DNA from: Comamonas sp. lk
GTDB lineage: Bacteria > Pseudomonadota > Gammaproteobacteria > Burkholderiales > Burkholderiaceae_C
NCBI GenBank assembly: GCA_945861345.1
Contig: CAMATX010000020.1
Location: 1 to 34,164, forward strand
Direction of reading: 5' to 3'
DNA: 34,164 nucleotides
The translations under genes were made by a program, and so were the position numbers. Every line of letters begins with the position of its first letter. Position 1 is the first letter of the stretch. Shown here one piece after another: positions 16,299 to 25,043 of the stretch. The notes under the pieces are model-generated. The model did no database searches and was not told the DNA's origin. It saw nothing but the letters and a program-made list of their open reading frames with translations.

Positions 16299-17581
16299 AT
16301 ATTCTGGTCATCGGCGGCGGTGGCCGCGAACATGCACTGGCCTGGAAACTGGCCCAGTCGCCCAAGGTGCAAATGGTCTATGTGGCGCCGGGCAATGGCG
16401 GCACGGCCAGCGATGTGCGGCTGAAGAATCTGCCGATCACCGACACCGTGCAGCTGCGCCAATGGGCGCAGGAGCACAAAATCGAGCTCACCGTCGTCGG
16501 CCCCGAAGGCCCTTTGGCCGCGGGCGTGGTCGACGAGTTTCGCGCGCACGGGCTGCGCATCTTTGGCCCCACGCAGGCGGCGGCGCAGTTGGAAAGTTCC
16601 AAGGCGTTTTCCAAGTCGTTTATGGCCCGCCATGGCATCCCGACGGCGCGCTTTGAGGTGTTTTCTGAGCCCGCATTGGCCCACGCCTATATAGATTCCA
16701 TGGGCGCACCTATTGTGGTCAAGGCGGACGGCCTGGCTGCCGGCAAAGGCGTGGTGGTGGCCAGCACCCTAGAGCAAGCGCATGCGGCCGTGGACTTCAT
16801 GCTCAGCGATAACGCATTTGGCAACAGCGCCCAAGGTGGCGCGCGCGTGGTGATCGAAGATTTTTTGCAGGGCGAGGAGGCCAGCTTTATCGTCCTGTGC
16901 GACGGGCGCAACGTGGTGGCCCTGGCCAGCAGCCAAGACCATAAGCGTCTGCAAGACGGCGACCAGGGCCCCAACACCGGCGGCATGGGCGCTTACTCGC
17001 CCGCGCCGGTGGTTACGCCCAAAGTCCATGCCCGGGCGATGAACGAGGTCATTTGGCCCACCATCCGGGGCATGGAAAAAGACGGCATCCCCTTCACCGG
17101 CTTTTTGTACGCCGGCCTGATGGTCAGCCCGGACGGCGCGGTCAAAACCCTGGAGTTCAACTGCCGCATGGGCGACCCCGAGACCCAGCCCATCCTTGTC
17201 CGCCTCAAAACGGATCTGGTGGACGTGCTGTGGGCGGCCACAGATACCGGAAAAGGCCTGGCTGACTTGGAGTTGCAGTGGGATAGGCGCATCGCCCTGG
17301 GCGTGGTGCTGGCCGCCGCCGGTTACCCGGTCCAAGCGCGCGCCGGCGACGCCATTACTGGCTTGCCGGCCGAGGCGCCGGACCTGGTGGTGTTCCACGC
17401 CGGCACCCGCTTGGACGAGGGCGTGCTTTGCACCTCGGGCGGGCGGGTTCTGTGCGTCACGGCGCTGGCCGATTCGGTGCGCGCGACCCAAAGCCGGGCT
17501 TACGAGGCCCTGCGGGGTATTCATTTCGATGGCATGCAATGGCGCAGCGACATCGGATTTCGCGCGGTCAAGCGCCAGTGA
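16295..17581 (+). CDS. purD: Phosphoribosylamine-glycine ligase (PurD)
   Basis: Joins glycine to 5-phosphoribosylamine with ATP to give GAR, the second step of de novo purine synthesis. The 428-aa length is standard. Residues 1-20 ([20 protein letters not shown]) form the N-terminal domain, and the ATP-grasp domain carries [35 protein letters not shown] and [12 protein letters not shown] with the metal ligands Glu and Asn. The C-terminal domain is intact ([22 protein letters not shown]). Translational coupling to yebC is suggested by the four-base overlap. The downstream acyltransferase begins five bases after the stop. Confidence 0.97.
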   Translation: MNILVIGGGGREHALAWKLAQSPKVQMVYVAPGNGGTASDVRLKNLPITDTVQLRQWAQEHKIELTVVGPEGPLAAGVVDEFRAHGLRIFGPTQAAAQLESSKAFSKSFMARHGIPTARFEVFSEPALAHAYIDSMGAPIVVKADGLAAGKGVVVASTLEQAHAAVDFMLSDNAFGNSAQGGARVVIEDFLQGEEASFIVLCDGRNVVALASSQDHKRLQDGDQGPNTGGMGAYSPAPVVTPKVHARAMNEVIWPTIRGMEKDGIPFTGFLYAGLMVSPDGAVKTLEFNCRMGDPETQPILVRLKTDLVDVLWAATDTGKGLADLELQWDRRIALGVVLAAAGYPVQARAGDAITGLPAEAPDLVVFHAGTRLDEGVLCTSGGRVLCVTALADSVRATQSRAYEALRGIHFDGMQWRSDIGFRAVKRQ

Positions 17582-17586
17582 CCGCA

Positions 17587-18216
17587 ATGGCTCCGTCCCA
17601 AGCCGTCCAGCTGCAAGGCGACAGCGCCCTGGCGCGTTGGCTTTTGCGGTCGCTGGGTTGGCAATTGCATTTTGCGGGTCTGCCCGGCCTGCAAGGTATG
17701 TTTGTGGTCTACCCGCACACCAGTAATTGGGACTTTGTGCTGGCCGTGCTTACCAAGTGGTCATTGGGCGTGCAAGTCAATTTCTGGGGTAAGGGCAGTT
17801 TGTTCAAGGTGCCGCTGCTGGGCGCTTGGCTGCGCTGGATGGGCGGCATCCCGGTGCTGCGCGATGCCCCCCATGGTTTGGTCGGGCAGGCGGTGCGCCA
17901 ACTGCAAGACGCACGCGCCGCCGGGCGCTACTGCTGGTTTGGCCTGGCGCCCGAGGGCACACGCAAATACACCGCAGGCTGGCGCAGCGGTTTTTACCGC
18001 ACCGCTGTGCAGGCCGATATCCCCTTGTGTCTGGTGCGCCTGGACTACAGCCGAAAAACCATTGTCGCCACCGAGTTCATGCGCCTGAGCGGCGATACGC
18101 GGGCCGATATGGCGCACATTGCCGCTTACTTTGACGGAGCGCATGGCCTGCGCCCCGCCCAAGAATCGCCTGTGCGCCTTTTGCCTGTCGATGATTCCCC
18201 CCAACAAGGAAAATAA
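17587..18216 (+). CDS. 1-acylglycerol-3-phosphate acyltransferase-like protein (PlsC family)
   Basis: A 209-aa acyltransferase. The catalytic block is HTSNWD (44-49, an HX4D motif) and a second substrate-binding block is APEGTRK. This is the LPLAT fold of PlsC-like enzymes, which transfer an acyl chain to lysophosphatidic acid or a related lysolipid at the inner membrane. It is shorter than typical PlsC (about 240 aa) and lacks a long N-terminal membrane segment, so the acceptor may differ. The ATG at 17587 lies five bases after the purD stop; upstream in-frame starts fall inside purD. It sits between purD and hemF, a common place for this gene in Comamonadaceae. Confidence 0.85.
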   Translation: MAPSQAVQLQGDSALARWLLRSLGWQLHFAGLPGLQGMFVVYPHTSNWDFVLAVLTKWSLGVQVNFWGKGSLFKVPLLGAWLRWMGGIPVLRDAPHGLVGQAVRQLQDARAAGRYCWFGLAPEGTRKYTAGWRSGFYRTAVQADIPLCLVRLDYSRKTIVATEFMRLSGDTRADMAHIAAYFDGAHGLRPAQESPVRLLPVDDSPQQGK

Positions 18217-18219
18217 ACC

Positions 18220-19137
18220 ATGCTTGCCGCCACTACCGCCAATGTGCGCGATTACCTGCTCGATTTGCAAAAGCGCCTGACCGGCGCCGTCGCCGCGCTG
18301 GACGGTGGCAGCTTTGTGGTCGACCCCTGGTCCAAACCGGCCGGACAGACTCTGCAGGGCGACGGCATCACCCAAATTTTGGAAGGCGGGCCGGTGTTTG
18401 AGCGTGCGGGCGTAGGCTTTTCGCATGTGCGCGGCCCGCGCTTGCCGCCTAGCGCGACGCAGCACCGCCCCGAGCTAGCCGGATCTGGTTTTGAGGCGCT
18501 GGGCGTGTCTTTGGTGTTTCACCCGCGCAATCCTTTTGCGCCTACGGCCCACATGAATGTGCGCATGCTCGCCGCCAAGGCACCCGATGGCACACCGGTC
18601 TGCTGGTTTGGCGGCGGCATGGACCTCACGCCGATGTATGGGTTTGAGGACGATGTGGTGCATTTCCACCAAACTTGTAAAACCGCACTGGCGCCTTTTG
18701 GTGAGGACAAATACCCGCGCTTTAAGACCTGGTGCGACGACTATTTCTACCTCAAGCACCGCGAGGAGCCGCGCGGGGTGGGCGGCGTGTTCTTTGACGA
18801 TTTTTCCGAGCTAGGCCAGGACGGCAGCTTTGCCATGCTGCGCGCCGTCGGCGACGCTTTTGTCGCCGCCTACATTCCCCTGGTGCAGCGGCGCATGGAC
18901 ACGCCCTATGGCGAGCGTGAGCGCGCTTTTCAGCTTTACCGGCGCGGTCGCTATGTGGAGTTCAACCTGGTCTGGGACCGGGGCACGCACTTTGGATTGC
19001 AGTCGGGCGGGCGCACCGAGTCGATCTTGCTCTCCATGCCGCCGCAGGTGAGCTGGTCTTACCAGCACCAGCCCGAGCCGGGCAGCGCCGAGGCCGCGCT
19101 GTATGACAAGTTTCTGGTGCGGCGGGACTGGGTTTGA
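18220..19137 (+). CDS. hemF: Oxygen-dependent coproporphyrinogen III oxidase (HemF)
   Basis: Converts coproporphyrinogen III to protoporphyrinogen IX with oxygen, a late step of haem synthesis. The 305-aa length agrees with the family. Signatures include [48 protein letters not shown] and [19 protein letters not shown] with a conserved C-terminal [16 protein letters not shown] at 18206-18210 lies nine bases before the ATG. The stop overlaps the nadD start by four bases (TTGA). Presence of the aerobic enzyme indicates that the organism grows with oxygen. Confidence 0.97.
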   Translation: MLAATTANVRDYLLDLQKRLTGAVAALDGGSFVVDPWSKPAGQTLQGDGITQILEGGPVFERAGVGFSHVRGPRLPPSATQHRPELAGSGFEALGVSLVFHPRNPFAPTAHMNVRMLAAKAPDGTPVCWFGGGMDLTPMYGFEDDVVHFHQTCKTALAPFGEDKYPRFKTWCDDYFYLKHREEPRGVGGVFFDDFSELGQDGSFAMLRAVGDAFVAAYIPLVQRRMDTPYGERERAFQLYRRGRYVEFNLVWDRGTHFGLQSGGRTESILLSMPPQVSWSYQHQPEPGSAEAALYDKFLVRRDWV

Positions 19138-19739
19138 GCCAGCGCGAGCGCATCGGCGTCTTTGGCGGGGCTTTTGACCCGCCGCATCGGGGCCATGTGG
19201 CGCTGGCGCATGCCGCCATTGCGCAGCTCGATTTGAGCGAGCTGCGCATCATTCCCACCGGCCAGGCCTGGCACAAAAGCCGCCCGCTCAGCCCGGCACC
19301 GCACCGCCTGGCCATGTGTCAAGCCGCCTTTGGCGATGGGCCCGGCATCCGCGTGGACGAGGTCGAAATCCAGCGCGATGGGCCCAGTTACACGGTAGAC
19401 ACTTTGGAGGCCTTGCGCCGCCAGCGCCCCGATGCCCAGATCCTCTTGCTGATCGGCCAGGACCAGGCCCAGGGGCTGCCCGCCTGGCACCGGGCGGCTG
19501 ATTTGGCCCGGCTGGCTATAATTTGGGTCGCTGTCCGCCCTAATGAGGCGGGCCAAGTGACTGCCTTGGATGCCACTTTGCGCTCCACGTTTTCCTTGCA
19601 GGCGCTTCCCATGTCGGCCCAGGCCGTCAGTTCCACCGACATTCGCCACCGCGTGGCCCACCGCCAACCTGTGCAGGCGATGCTGCCCGACTCCGTTGCC
19701 CGCTATATTGCAGATCACCACCTCTACCAAACGCCCTGA
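19134..19739 (+). CDS. nadD: Nicotinate-nucleotide adenylyltransferase (NadD)
   Basis: Adenylates nicotinic acid mononucleotide to deamido-NAD, an essential step of NAD synthesis. The 201-aa protein has the nucleotidyltransferase motif [30 protein letters not shown] and the C-terminal motif SSTDIRHR. The start is TTG at 19134, overlapping the hemF stop; the next residues [11 protein letters not shown] place the motif at the usual distance from the N terminus, so translational coupling is likely. No ATG upstream of the motif is in frame. rsfS follows in the arrangement TGATG. The nadD-rsfS-rlmH order is widely conserved in proteobacteria. Confidence 0.95.
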   Translation: MSQRERIGVFGGAFDPPHRGHVALAHAAIAQLDLSELRIIPTGQAWHKSRPLSPAPHRLAMCQAAFGDGPGIRVDEVEIQRDGPSYTVDTLEALRRQRPDAQILLLIGQDQAQGLPAWHRAADLARLAIIWVAVRPNEAGQVTALDATLRSTFSLQALPMSAQAVSSTDIRHRVAHRQPVQAMLPDSVARYIADHHLYQTP

Positions 19740-20482
19740 TGACCACTTCCAACAAAAAAAACGACATCCAAAAACTGCAGCGCGCCATCGTCGATGGGCT
19801 GGAGGACGTGAAGGCCCAGGACATCCGCGTGTTTGATACCGAAGCGCTGTCGGCCCTTTTTGAGCGTGTCATCGTCGCCTCGGGCACGTCCAACCGCCAG
19901 ACCAAAGCGCTCGCCGCCAGCGTGCGCGACGCCGTGCGCGAGGCCGGTTTTTCCAAACCGCGTATCGAAGGCGAAGGCAATGGTGAGTGGATTATTGTGG
20001 ACTGCGGCCAGGCGGTGGTGCACATCATGCAGCCGAGTTTTCGCCAGTACTACAACCTAGAAGAACTCTGGGGCGAAAAGCCGGTTCGCCTCAAACTAGG
20101 TTCTGCCAAGCCTGCCGCCCCTGCGCCAGCGCCCGCCGAAACGGCCAAAGCCAAGCCGGCGCCCACCTTGCGTCGCTCCAACGCGGCAAAAATCGGTGTC
20201 GCCCAGGCCTTCCCCTCTAAAGCCCAGGTGCGCAAAGACGCCGAGGCCGCACAAAAGAAAAGCGCCAAAGCGGCAGCGGCCAAATCACCCGCGCGCAAAA
20301 GCGCTGCATCGGGCGCAGTCGTAGCCAAACCAGCTGCCGTGCGCACGGTGAGCAAAGTGGTGGTGCCCGCGACCAGCACCCGCCCCAAAGCGCCGGCCAA
20401 GAAGGCCGCTGCCAAAAAAGTAGCGGCTAAGAAAGTAGCGGCCAAGCGCCCCGCAGCCAAGGCGCCGCGCAAGAGCGCTTGA
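19739..20482 (+). CDS. rsfS: Ribosomal silencing factor RsfS with a long Lys/Ala-rich C-terminal tail
   Basis: Residues 1-124 are a standard RsfS (YbeB/Iojap) domain: [63 protein letters not shown]. RsfS binds ribosomal protein uL14 and blocks subunit joining in starvation or stationary phase. E. coli RsfS is about 105 aa; here roughly 120 more residues follow, rich in Lys, Ala and Pro and ending in [20 protein letters not shown]-like repeats, similar to histone H1-type tails. The tail is strongly basic and presumably disordered, and could bind rRNA or nucleic acid. Start overlaps the nadD stop (TGATG) and rlmH begins four bases after the stop. Confidence 0.93.
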   Translation: MTTSNKKNDIQKLQRAIVDGLEDVKAQDIRVFDTEALSALFERVIVASGTSNRQTKALAASVRDAVREAGFSKPRIEGEGNGEWIIVDCGQAVVHIMQPSFRQYYNLEELWGEKPVRLKLGSAKPAAPAPAPAETAKAKPAPTLRRSNAAKIGVAQAFPSKAQVRKDAEAAQKKSAKAAAAKSPARKSAASGAVVAKPAAVRTVSKVVVPATSTRPKAPAKKAAAKKVAAKKVAAKRPAAKAPRKSA

Positions 20483-20486
20483 CGCG

Positions 20487-20954
20487 GTGCGGCTGTACAT
20501 CGTCGCGGTCGGCCAGCGCGTCCCCGATTGGGCCCAAACCGCCTGGGATGATTACGCCAAGCGCTTTCCGCCCGAAATCCGTATCGAGCTGAAGGCCGTC
20601 AAAACCGAGCCGCGCGGCTCCAAAACCCTGGAAACCTTGTACGCCGCTGAGCAGGCGCGCATTGAGGCGGCCATTCCCAAAGGCACGCGTACCGTGGTGC
20701 TGGACGAGCGCGGCAGCAAGCTCAGTACCCTAGCGCTAGCCCAGCGCCTGCAAAGTTGGCAAGGCGAGGGCGGTGACGTGGCCCTGGTCATCGGTGGCCC
20801 CGACGGCCTGGCGCCTGCCTTTCGGGCCGCCGCGCACGAGCGCATCGCCTTGTCGGACCTGACGCTGCCCCATGCGATGGCGCGGGTGCTGCTGATTGAG
20901 CAGCTGTACCGCGCTTGGTCGGTCAACGCCAAGCATCCGTACCACCGCGAATAA
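20487..20954 (+). CDS. rlmH: 23S rRNA pseudouridine-1915 N3-methyltransferase (RlmH)
   Basis: A SPOUT-fold methyltransferase that methylates pseudouridine 1915 in helix 69 of 23S rRNA using S-adenosylmethionine. The 155-aa length is the same as in E. coli. It begins with [14 protein letters not shown], has [17 protein letters not shown] and VIGGPDGL, and ends with the trefoil knot and [26 protein letters not shown]-type C terminus finishing HPYHRE. The start codon is GTG at 20487, four bases after the rsfS stop. Pairing with rsfS is almost universal and reflects late large-subunit maturation. Confidence 0.96.
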   Translation: MRLYIVAVGQRVPDWAQTAWDDYAKRFPPEIRIELKAVKTEPRGSKTLETLYAAEQARIEAAIPKGTRTVVLDERGSKLSTLALAQRLQSWQGEGGDVALVIGGPDGLAPAFRAAAHERIALSDLTLPHAMARVLLIEQLYRAWSVNAKHPYHRE

Positions 20955-20978
20955 GCGAACAACTCAGTGAGCCTGCGC

Positions 20979-21593
20979 ATGCCCCCCGCATTTATCTACC
21001 TTGCCTCGCAAAGCCCCCGGCGCAGCCAGCTGCTCGATCAGCTCGGCCTGGCCCACCAATTGCTGCTGGCCGGCCCCGAGGAAGACGCGGAGGCGCTGGA
21101 GCAGACCGTCGCGGGCGAGGCGCCCCCAGCCTATGTGCAGCGCGTCAGCGCCCTCAAACTGGAAGCCGCGTGCCTGCGGCAGGCGGCGCGCGCGCTGCCC
21201 GAGGCGCCCATTTTGTGCGCCGACACGACGGTAGCGCTTGACGGTCATATTTTGGGCAAACCGGCCGATGCCCAGGACGCGGCGCGCATGCTGCGCTTGC
21301 TGGCCGGGCGCAGCCACCAGGTGTTTACCGCCATCGCACTGGCCTGGGGGACGCAGCGCCAGTACGCCTGTAGTGCGTCCGAGGTGCAGTTTGCGCCACT
21401 GCAAGATGCAGAAATTGCTGCCTACGTCGCCACCGGTGAGCCTATGGGCAAGGCCGGCGCGTATGGGGTGCAGGGGCGGGCGGCGGCGTTTATTGCGCGC
21501 ATAGAGGGCAGTTACTCTGGCATCATGGGGCTGCCCTTGTTTGAGACGGCTCAGGCGCTGCGGGCTCTGGGGGCCGGAACCACCACCGGGTAA
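20979..21593 (+). CDS. maf: Maf family nucleoside triphosphate pyrophosphatase (YhdE type)
   Basis: A 204-aa Maf protein, hydrolysing dTTP/UTP or modified pyrimidine nucleotides to monophosphates. Signatures are [18 protein letters not shown] at the N terminus, [16 protein letters not shown] in the middle and [16 protein letters not shown] followed by [13 protein letters not shown]. The GKAGAYGxQG form is typical of the YhdE subgroup. The ATG at 20979 fits the family start; an in-frame GTG at 20967 would add four residues and cannot be excluded. It is followed at once by rng, an order also found in E. coli (yhdE-rng). Confidence 0.94.
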   Translation: MPPAFIYLASQSPRRSQLLDQLGLAHQLLLAGPEEDAEALEQTVAGEAPPAYVQRVSALKLEAACLRQAARALPEAPILCADTTVALDGHILGKPADAQDAARMLRLLAGRSHQVFTAIALAWGTQRQYACSASEVQFAPLQDAEIAAYVATGEPMGKAGAYGVQGRAAAFIARIEGSYSGIMGLPLFETAQALRALGAGTTTG

Positions 21594-21597
21594 TGCG

Positions 21598-23073
21598 ATG
21601 CAACAAGACATTTTGATCAACTGGTCGCCGCAAGAGACGCGCGTGGCCGTCATCGAGCACGGCGCGGTGCAGGAGCTGCACGTAGAGCGCACCCTCGAGC
21701 GCGGCCTGGTGGGCAATGTCTATGTGGGCAAGGTCTCGCGGGTGCTGCCCGGCATGCAGTCGGCTTTTATTGATATCGGGCTGGAGCGCGCAGCCTTTTT
21801 GCATGTGGCTGACGTCTGGCACAAACCTGCCGAGGGCGAGACGCTGAGCGCGGCGCGCGCCGCCCAGGCGCAAATTCCGATCGAGCGCCAGGTTTTTGAA
21901 GGCCAGGCGCTGATGGTGCAGGTGATTAAAGACCCGATGGGCACCAAGGGCGCGCGCTTGTCCACGCAAATCAGCGTGGCCGGGCGCTTGCTGGTGTTTT
22001 TGCCGCAGGATGACCACATTGGCGTATCGCAAAAAATACCGCTAGAACAGCGCGAAGACTTGCGCAAGCGCGTGCTGGCCCTGGCCGGTGGCGCCGGCGG
22101 CGGCTTTATTTTGCGCACCAACGCCGAAGACGCACAAGACAGCGAAATCGCCGACGACATCGCCTATTTGCGCAAGGCCTGGGCGCGCATTAAAGACGCC
22201 AGCCTGCGCTTGCCGCCGCCCAGCTTGCTGCACCAGGACCTCAATTTGCTGCAGCGCGTGTTGCGCGACTTGGTGGGCGAGAGTACCCAGACTATCCGCG
22301 TGGACTCGCGCGAGCAGTTCGACGCGCTGCACGCTTTTGGCGCCGAGTTCATGCCCCAGGCGGCCAAAAAGTTGCAGCACTACAAGGGCGAGCGCCCAAT
22401 TTTTGACCTGTTTTCGGTGGACGAAGAAATCGCCAAGGCGCTGGGGCGGCGGGTGGAGCTCAAATCGGGCGGGTACTTGATCGTGGACCAAACCGAGGCG
22501 CTGACCACGGTGGATGTCAACACCGGCGGCTACGTAGGCGCGCGCAATTTTGACGACACGATTTTTAAAACCAATTTAGAAGCCGCCCAAGCCCTGGCGC
22601 GCCAACTGCGCTTGCGCAACTTGGGCGGCATCATCGTGGCCGACTTTATTGATATGGGCCCCGACGAACACCGCGAGGCGGTGCTGGCCGAGTTCAAAAA
22701 GCAGCTCGGACGCGACCGGGTCAAGACCATGATGGGCGGTTTTTCGGCGCTGGGCCTGGTCGAGCTCACGCGCAAGCGCACCCGCGAATCGCTGGCGCAT
22801 ATGCTGTGCGAGCCTTGCCCGTCCTGCCAGGGCAAGGGCATTGTCAAGACGGCGCGCAGCGTGGCCTATGACATCTTCCGCGAAATTTTGCGCGAGGCGC
22901 GCCAGTTCAACCCCCGGGAGTTCCGCGTGGTGGCCGCGCCCCAGGTGATCGATCTGCTGCTGGACGAAGAGAGCCAGCACCTGGCCGGCCTGAGCGAATT
23001 CATCGGCAAACCTGTCTCCCTGCAAAGCGAGGGCGCCATGGGGCAGGAACAATACGACATCGTTTTGCTCTAA
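21598..23073 (+). CDS. rng: Ribonuclease G
   Basis: An endoribonuclease of the RNase E/G family that matures the 5' end of 16S rRNA and cuts some mRNAs. The 491-aa length matches RNase G and lacks the long C-terminal scaffold of RNase E. The S1 domain is near residues 35-120 (GNVYVGKVSRVLPGMQSAFID). The catalytic aspartates lie in TTVDVNTGGYVG and ADFIDM. CEPCPSCQGKG is the zinc-link with CPxC. The ATG at 21598 gives MQQDILINWSPQETRVA, the usual RNase G start; an upstream in-frame ATG at 21541 lies inside maf. It is the last gene of the housekeeping block. Confidence 0.96.
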   Translation: MQQDILINWSPQETRVAVIEHGAVQELHVERTLERGLVGNVYVGKVSRVLPGMQSAFIDIGLERAAFLHVADVWHKPAEGETLSAARAAQAQIPIERQVFEGQALMVQVIKDPMGTKGARLSTQISVAGRLLVFLPQDDHIGVSQKIPLEQREDLRKRVLALAGGAGGGFILRTNAEDAQDSEIADDIAYLRKAWARIKDASLRLPPPSLLHQDLNLLQRVLRDLVGESTQTIRVDSREQFDALHAFGAEFMPQAAKKLQHYKGERPIFDLFSVDEEIAKALGRRVELKSGGYLIVDQTEALTTVDVNTGGYVGARNFDDTIFKTNLEAAQALARQLRLRNLGGIIVADFIDMGPDEHREAVLAEFKKQLGRDRVKTMMGGFSALGLVELTRKRTRESLAHMLCEPCPSCQGKGIVKTARSVAYDIFREILREARQFNPREFRVVAAPQVIDLLLDEESQHLAGLSEFIGKPVSLQSEGAMGQEQYDIVLL

Positions 23074-23100
23074 CGCCGCACCTGCCTGGTACCCGCGCCC

Positions 23101-23826
23101 ATGTCTCAGTACGCCATTCTCACCTACCACCAGATAGCGCAGGCACCGCCGCCGCCGGCCGGTTTTCGCAGCCTGTATGTGCCGCCGGCGCGCTTTGCGT
23201 CACAAATGCGTTTGCTCAAAAGTCTGGGCTACCGTGGCCTGTCGATGCCCGATCTGATGCCGTATTTACGCGGCGAGCGCCAGGGCAAGGTGGTGGGTAT
23301 TACCCTGGACGATGGCTATTGCAACAACCTGGAACACGCCCTGCCGGTCTTGCAGGCTTGCGGTTTTACTGCCACCTGCTACGTGATGAGCGGCTTGCTA
23401 GGCCAAAGCAACCACTGGGACCTGGCCCACGGCGTGCTGCCCGCCGACCTGATGAGCGCCGACCAAATCCGCCAATGGGTGCGAGCGGGCATGGACATTG
23501 GCGCGCACACCCACAAGCATGTGCAACTGCCCACGCTGCCCGACGCACAGGCACAGCAGGAAATCACCGGCTGCAAAAGCGCTTTAGAGGACATCGTCGG
23601 GCAGGAGGTAGCGCATTTTTGCTACCCCTTTGGCATGTACGCGCCTGAGCATGTGGCCATGGCACGCGCCGCTGGCTATGCCAGCGCCACCACCACGCTG
23701 CGCGGCAAGGTGCAGCCCGGCGATGATTTGTTCACGCTGGTGCGCGTGCCCGTGGTGCGCTCGACCTACTTGCCACAGTTTCTGCTGAAAGTTTTCACCT
23801 CCTACGAAAACCAGCGGCCGTCCTGA
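23101..23826 (+). CDS. Polysaccharide deacetylase family protein (NodB-type)
   Basis: A 241-aa carbohydrate esterase 4-like protein. Motif 1 is TLDDGY (68-73, catalytic and metal Asp pair) and motif 2 is HTHKHVQL (136-143, the HTxxHxxL metal ligands); CYPFGMY supplies the third motif. The family removes N-acetyl groups from sugars of cell-surface polysaccharides, with a divalent metal. No signal peptide is seen, so it likely acts on a cytoplasmic or membrane-linked glycan intermediate. It starts 27 bases after rng and three bases before the GT4 gene, so it opens the envelope glycan cluster. The exact substrate is not known. Confidence 0.88.
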   Translation: MSQYAILTYHQIAQAPPPPAGFRSLYVPPARFASQMRLLKSLGYRGLSMPDLMPYLRGERQGKVVGITLDDGYCNNLEHALPVLQACGFTATCYVMSGLLGQSNHWDLAHGVLPADLMSADQIRQWVRAGMDIGAHTHKHVQLPTLPDAQAQQEITGCKSALEDIVGQEVAHFCYPFGMYAPEHVAMARAAGYASATTTLRGKVQPGDDLFTLVRVPVVRSTYLPQFLLKVFTSYENQRPS

Positions 23827-23829
23827 ACC

Positions 23830-25038
23830 ATGCCTGCGCCCATAACCGCCACCCACCCCGTTCGCCTTGCCATCTTGACGCGGCACTTCAGCAAAAGTGC
23901 CGGCGGTGCGGAAAACTACGCCGTCCAACTGGCGCTGCACCTGGCTGCACAGTTCCCGGCAGACTATGACATCCATGTGTTTTGCGAGCGTTCGGATGTG
24001 GTGGACGAGCGCATCACCCTGCACCGCATGGGGCGTAACCTGCGCCGCCCGCGCTGGATTGCGCAGTGGATTTTTGCGCTATGGTCCTGGTGGCAAAGCC
24101 GCAGCGGCTTTGCGCTGGTGCACTCGCACGAGAACACCTGGCACGGCCATGTGCAAACCGCCCATGTGCGGCCCATGCGCTACAGCATTTTTGGCACCCC
24201 GCGCAGCGCTGGGCGCCAGGCGCTGCAGTACCTCAAGGTGTGGACCAGCCCGCGCCTGTTGGCCCACCTGGCTCTGGAAGGCCTGCGCTTTGCTGGCGGG
24301 CCGGGCAAGCGCATAGTGGCCGTGGCGCCCGCGCTGGCGGACATCATCGCGCGCACCTACGGCATGGCGCGCACCCGCTTGAGCGTGGTGACGCCCGGCA
24401 TGGCCGCGCAAGTGGCCGGCCAGGCGCCCCTATCGCCAACCGAGGCGCGCCAGACTTTGGGCTTGCCTGCGCAAGCCTGGGTGCTTTTGGTCATTGGCCA
24501 CAACTTTGAGAAAAAAGGCTTGCCTGCCGTGCTGCGCAGCCTGCCGCTCTTGCCGGCCGACGTGTGCGTGCTGGTGGTCGGCGGTGCACCGGCCCAGGTA
24601 GCGCAGTGGCGCGCGCGCTGTGCGCAGGGCGCGCTCGGTGGCAGGGTGGTATTTACCGGCTTGCTGGCCGACGCCTCCATCGCCTTTGCCGCCGCCGACT
24701 GCCATGTGCATGCCACTTTGGACGATATTTTCCCGCTGGTGGTGCTCGAGGCCTTTGCCGCCCACGTGCCAGTGCTCCTGAGCGTTTCGCCCTACTGCTT
24801 GGCCTCGGACCTGGTGCAAGCGGCCGGCGCCGCCTGGATACTGGACAATCCGCAGGACGAGGCGGCCATTGCATCGGCTGTGGGCCGCCTTCGCCACGAC
24901 GGCGCTTTGCGCGTGGCCATGGTCGGGCGCGCAGCGCAGTTTGCCGCGCAGCATGTCTGGCCCGAAATCGCCAAACAGCAGCACCAGATTTACCAGCAAG
25001 TACTGGCCCAGGCCGCCGCCGGGCCGCAGCAAACCTAG
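23830..25038 (+). CDS. Glycosyltransferase family 4, probable LPS core enzyme
   Basis: A 402-aa GT-B glycosyltransferase. The N-terminal domain begins LAILTRHFSKSAGGAENYAVQLA, with the acceptor-binding Gly-rich loop. The C-terminal nucleotide-sugar domain starts near VLLVIGHNFEKKGL and carries DDIFPLVVLEAFA, the E-x7-E-like motif of family GT4. Such enzymes add hexoses or heptoses to lipopolysaccharide core or O-antigen. Neighbours (deacetylase, galE, GT9, and the msbA and ligase genes) support an LPS role. The donor sugar cannot be assigned from sequence. galE follows after five bases. Confidence 0.88.
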   Translation: MPAPITATHPVRLAILTRHFSKSAGGAENYAVQLALHLAAQFPADYDIHVFCERSDVVDERITLHRMGRNLRRPRWIAQWIFALWSWWQSRSGFALVHSHENTWHGHVQTAHVRPMRYSIFGTPRSAGRQALQYLKVWTSPRLLAHLALEGLRFAGGPGKRIVAVAPALADIIARTYGMARTRLSVVTPGMAAQVAGQAPLSPTEARQTLGLPAQAWVLLVIGHNFEKKGLPAVLRSLPLLPADVCVLVVGGAPAQVAQWRARCAQGALGGRVVFTGLLADASIAFAAADCHVHATLDDIFPLVVLEAFAAHVPVLLSVSPYCLASDLVQAAGAAWILDNPQDEAAIASAVGRLRHDGALRVAMVGRAAQFAAQHVWPEIAKQQHQIYQQVLAQAAAGPQQT

Positions 25039-25043
25039 GACCT

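Noticed and set aside
24564-25043. N-terminal extension of GalE by 160 codons
   Set aside because: The added sequence is Arg/Ala-rich, overlaps the GT4 gene in another frame, and MATILITGGTGYIG at 25044 is the canonical GalE start.
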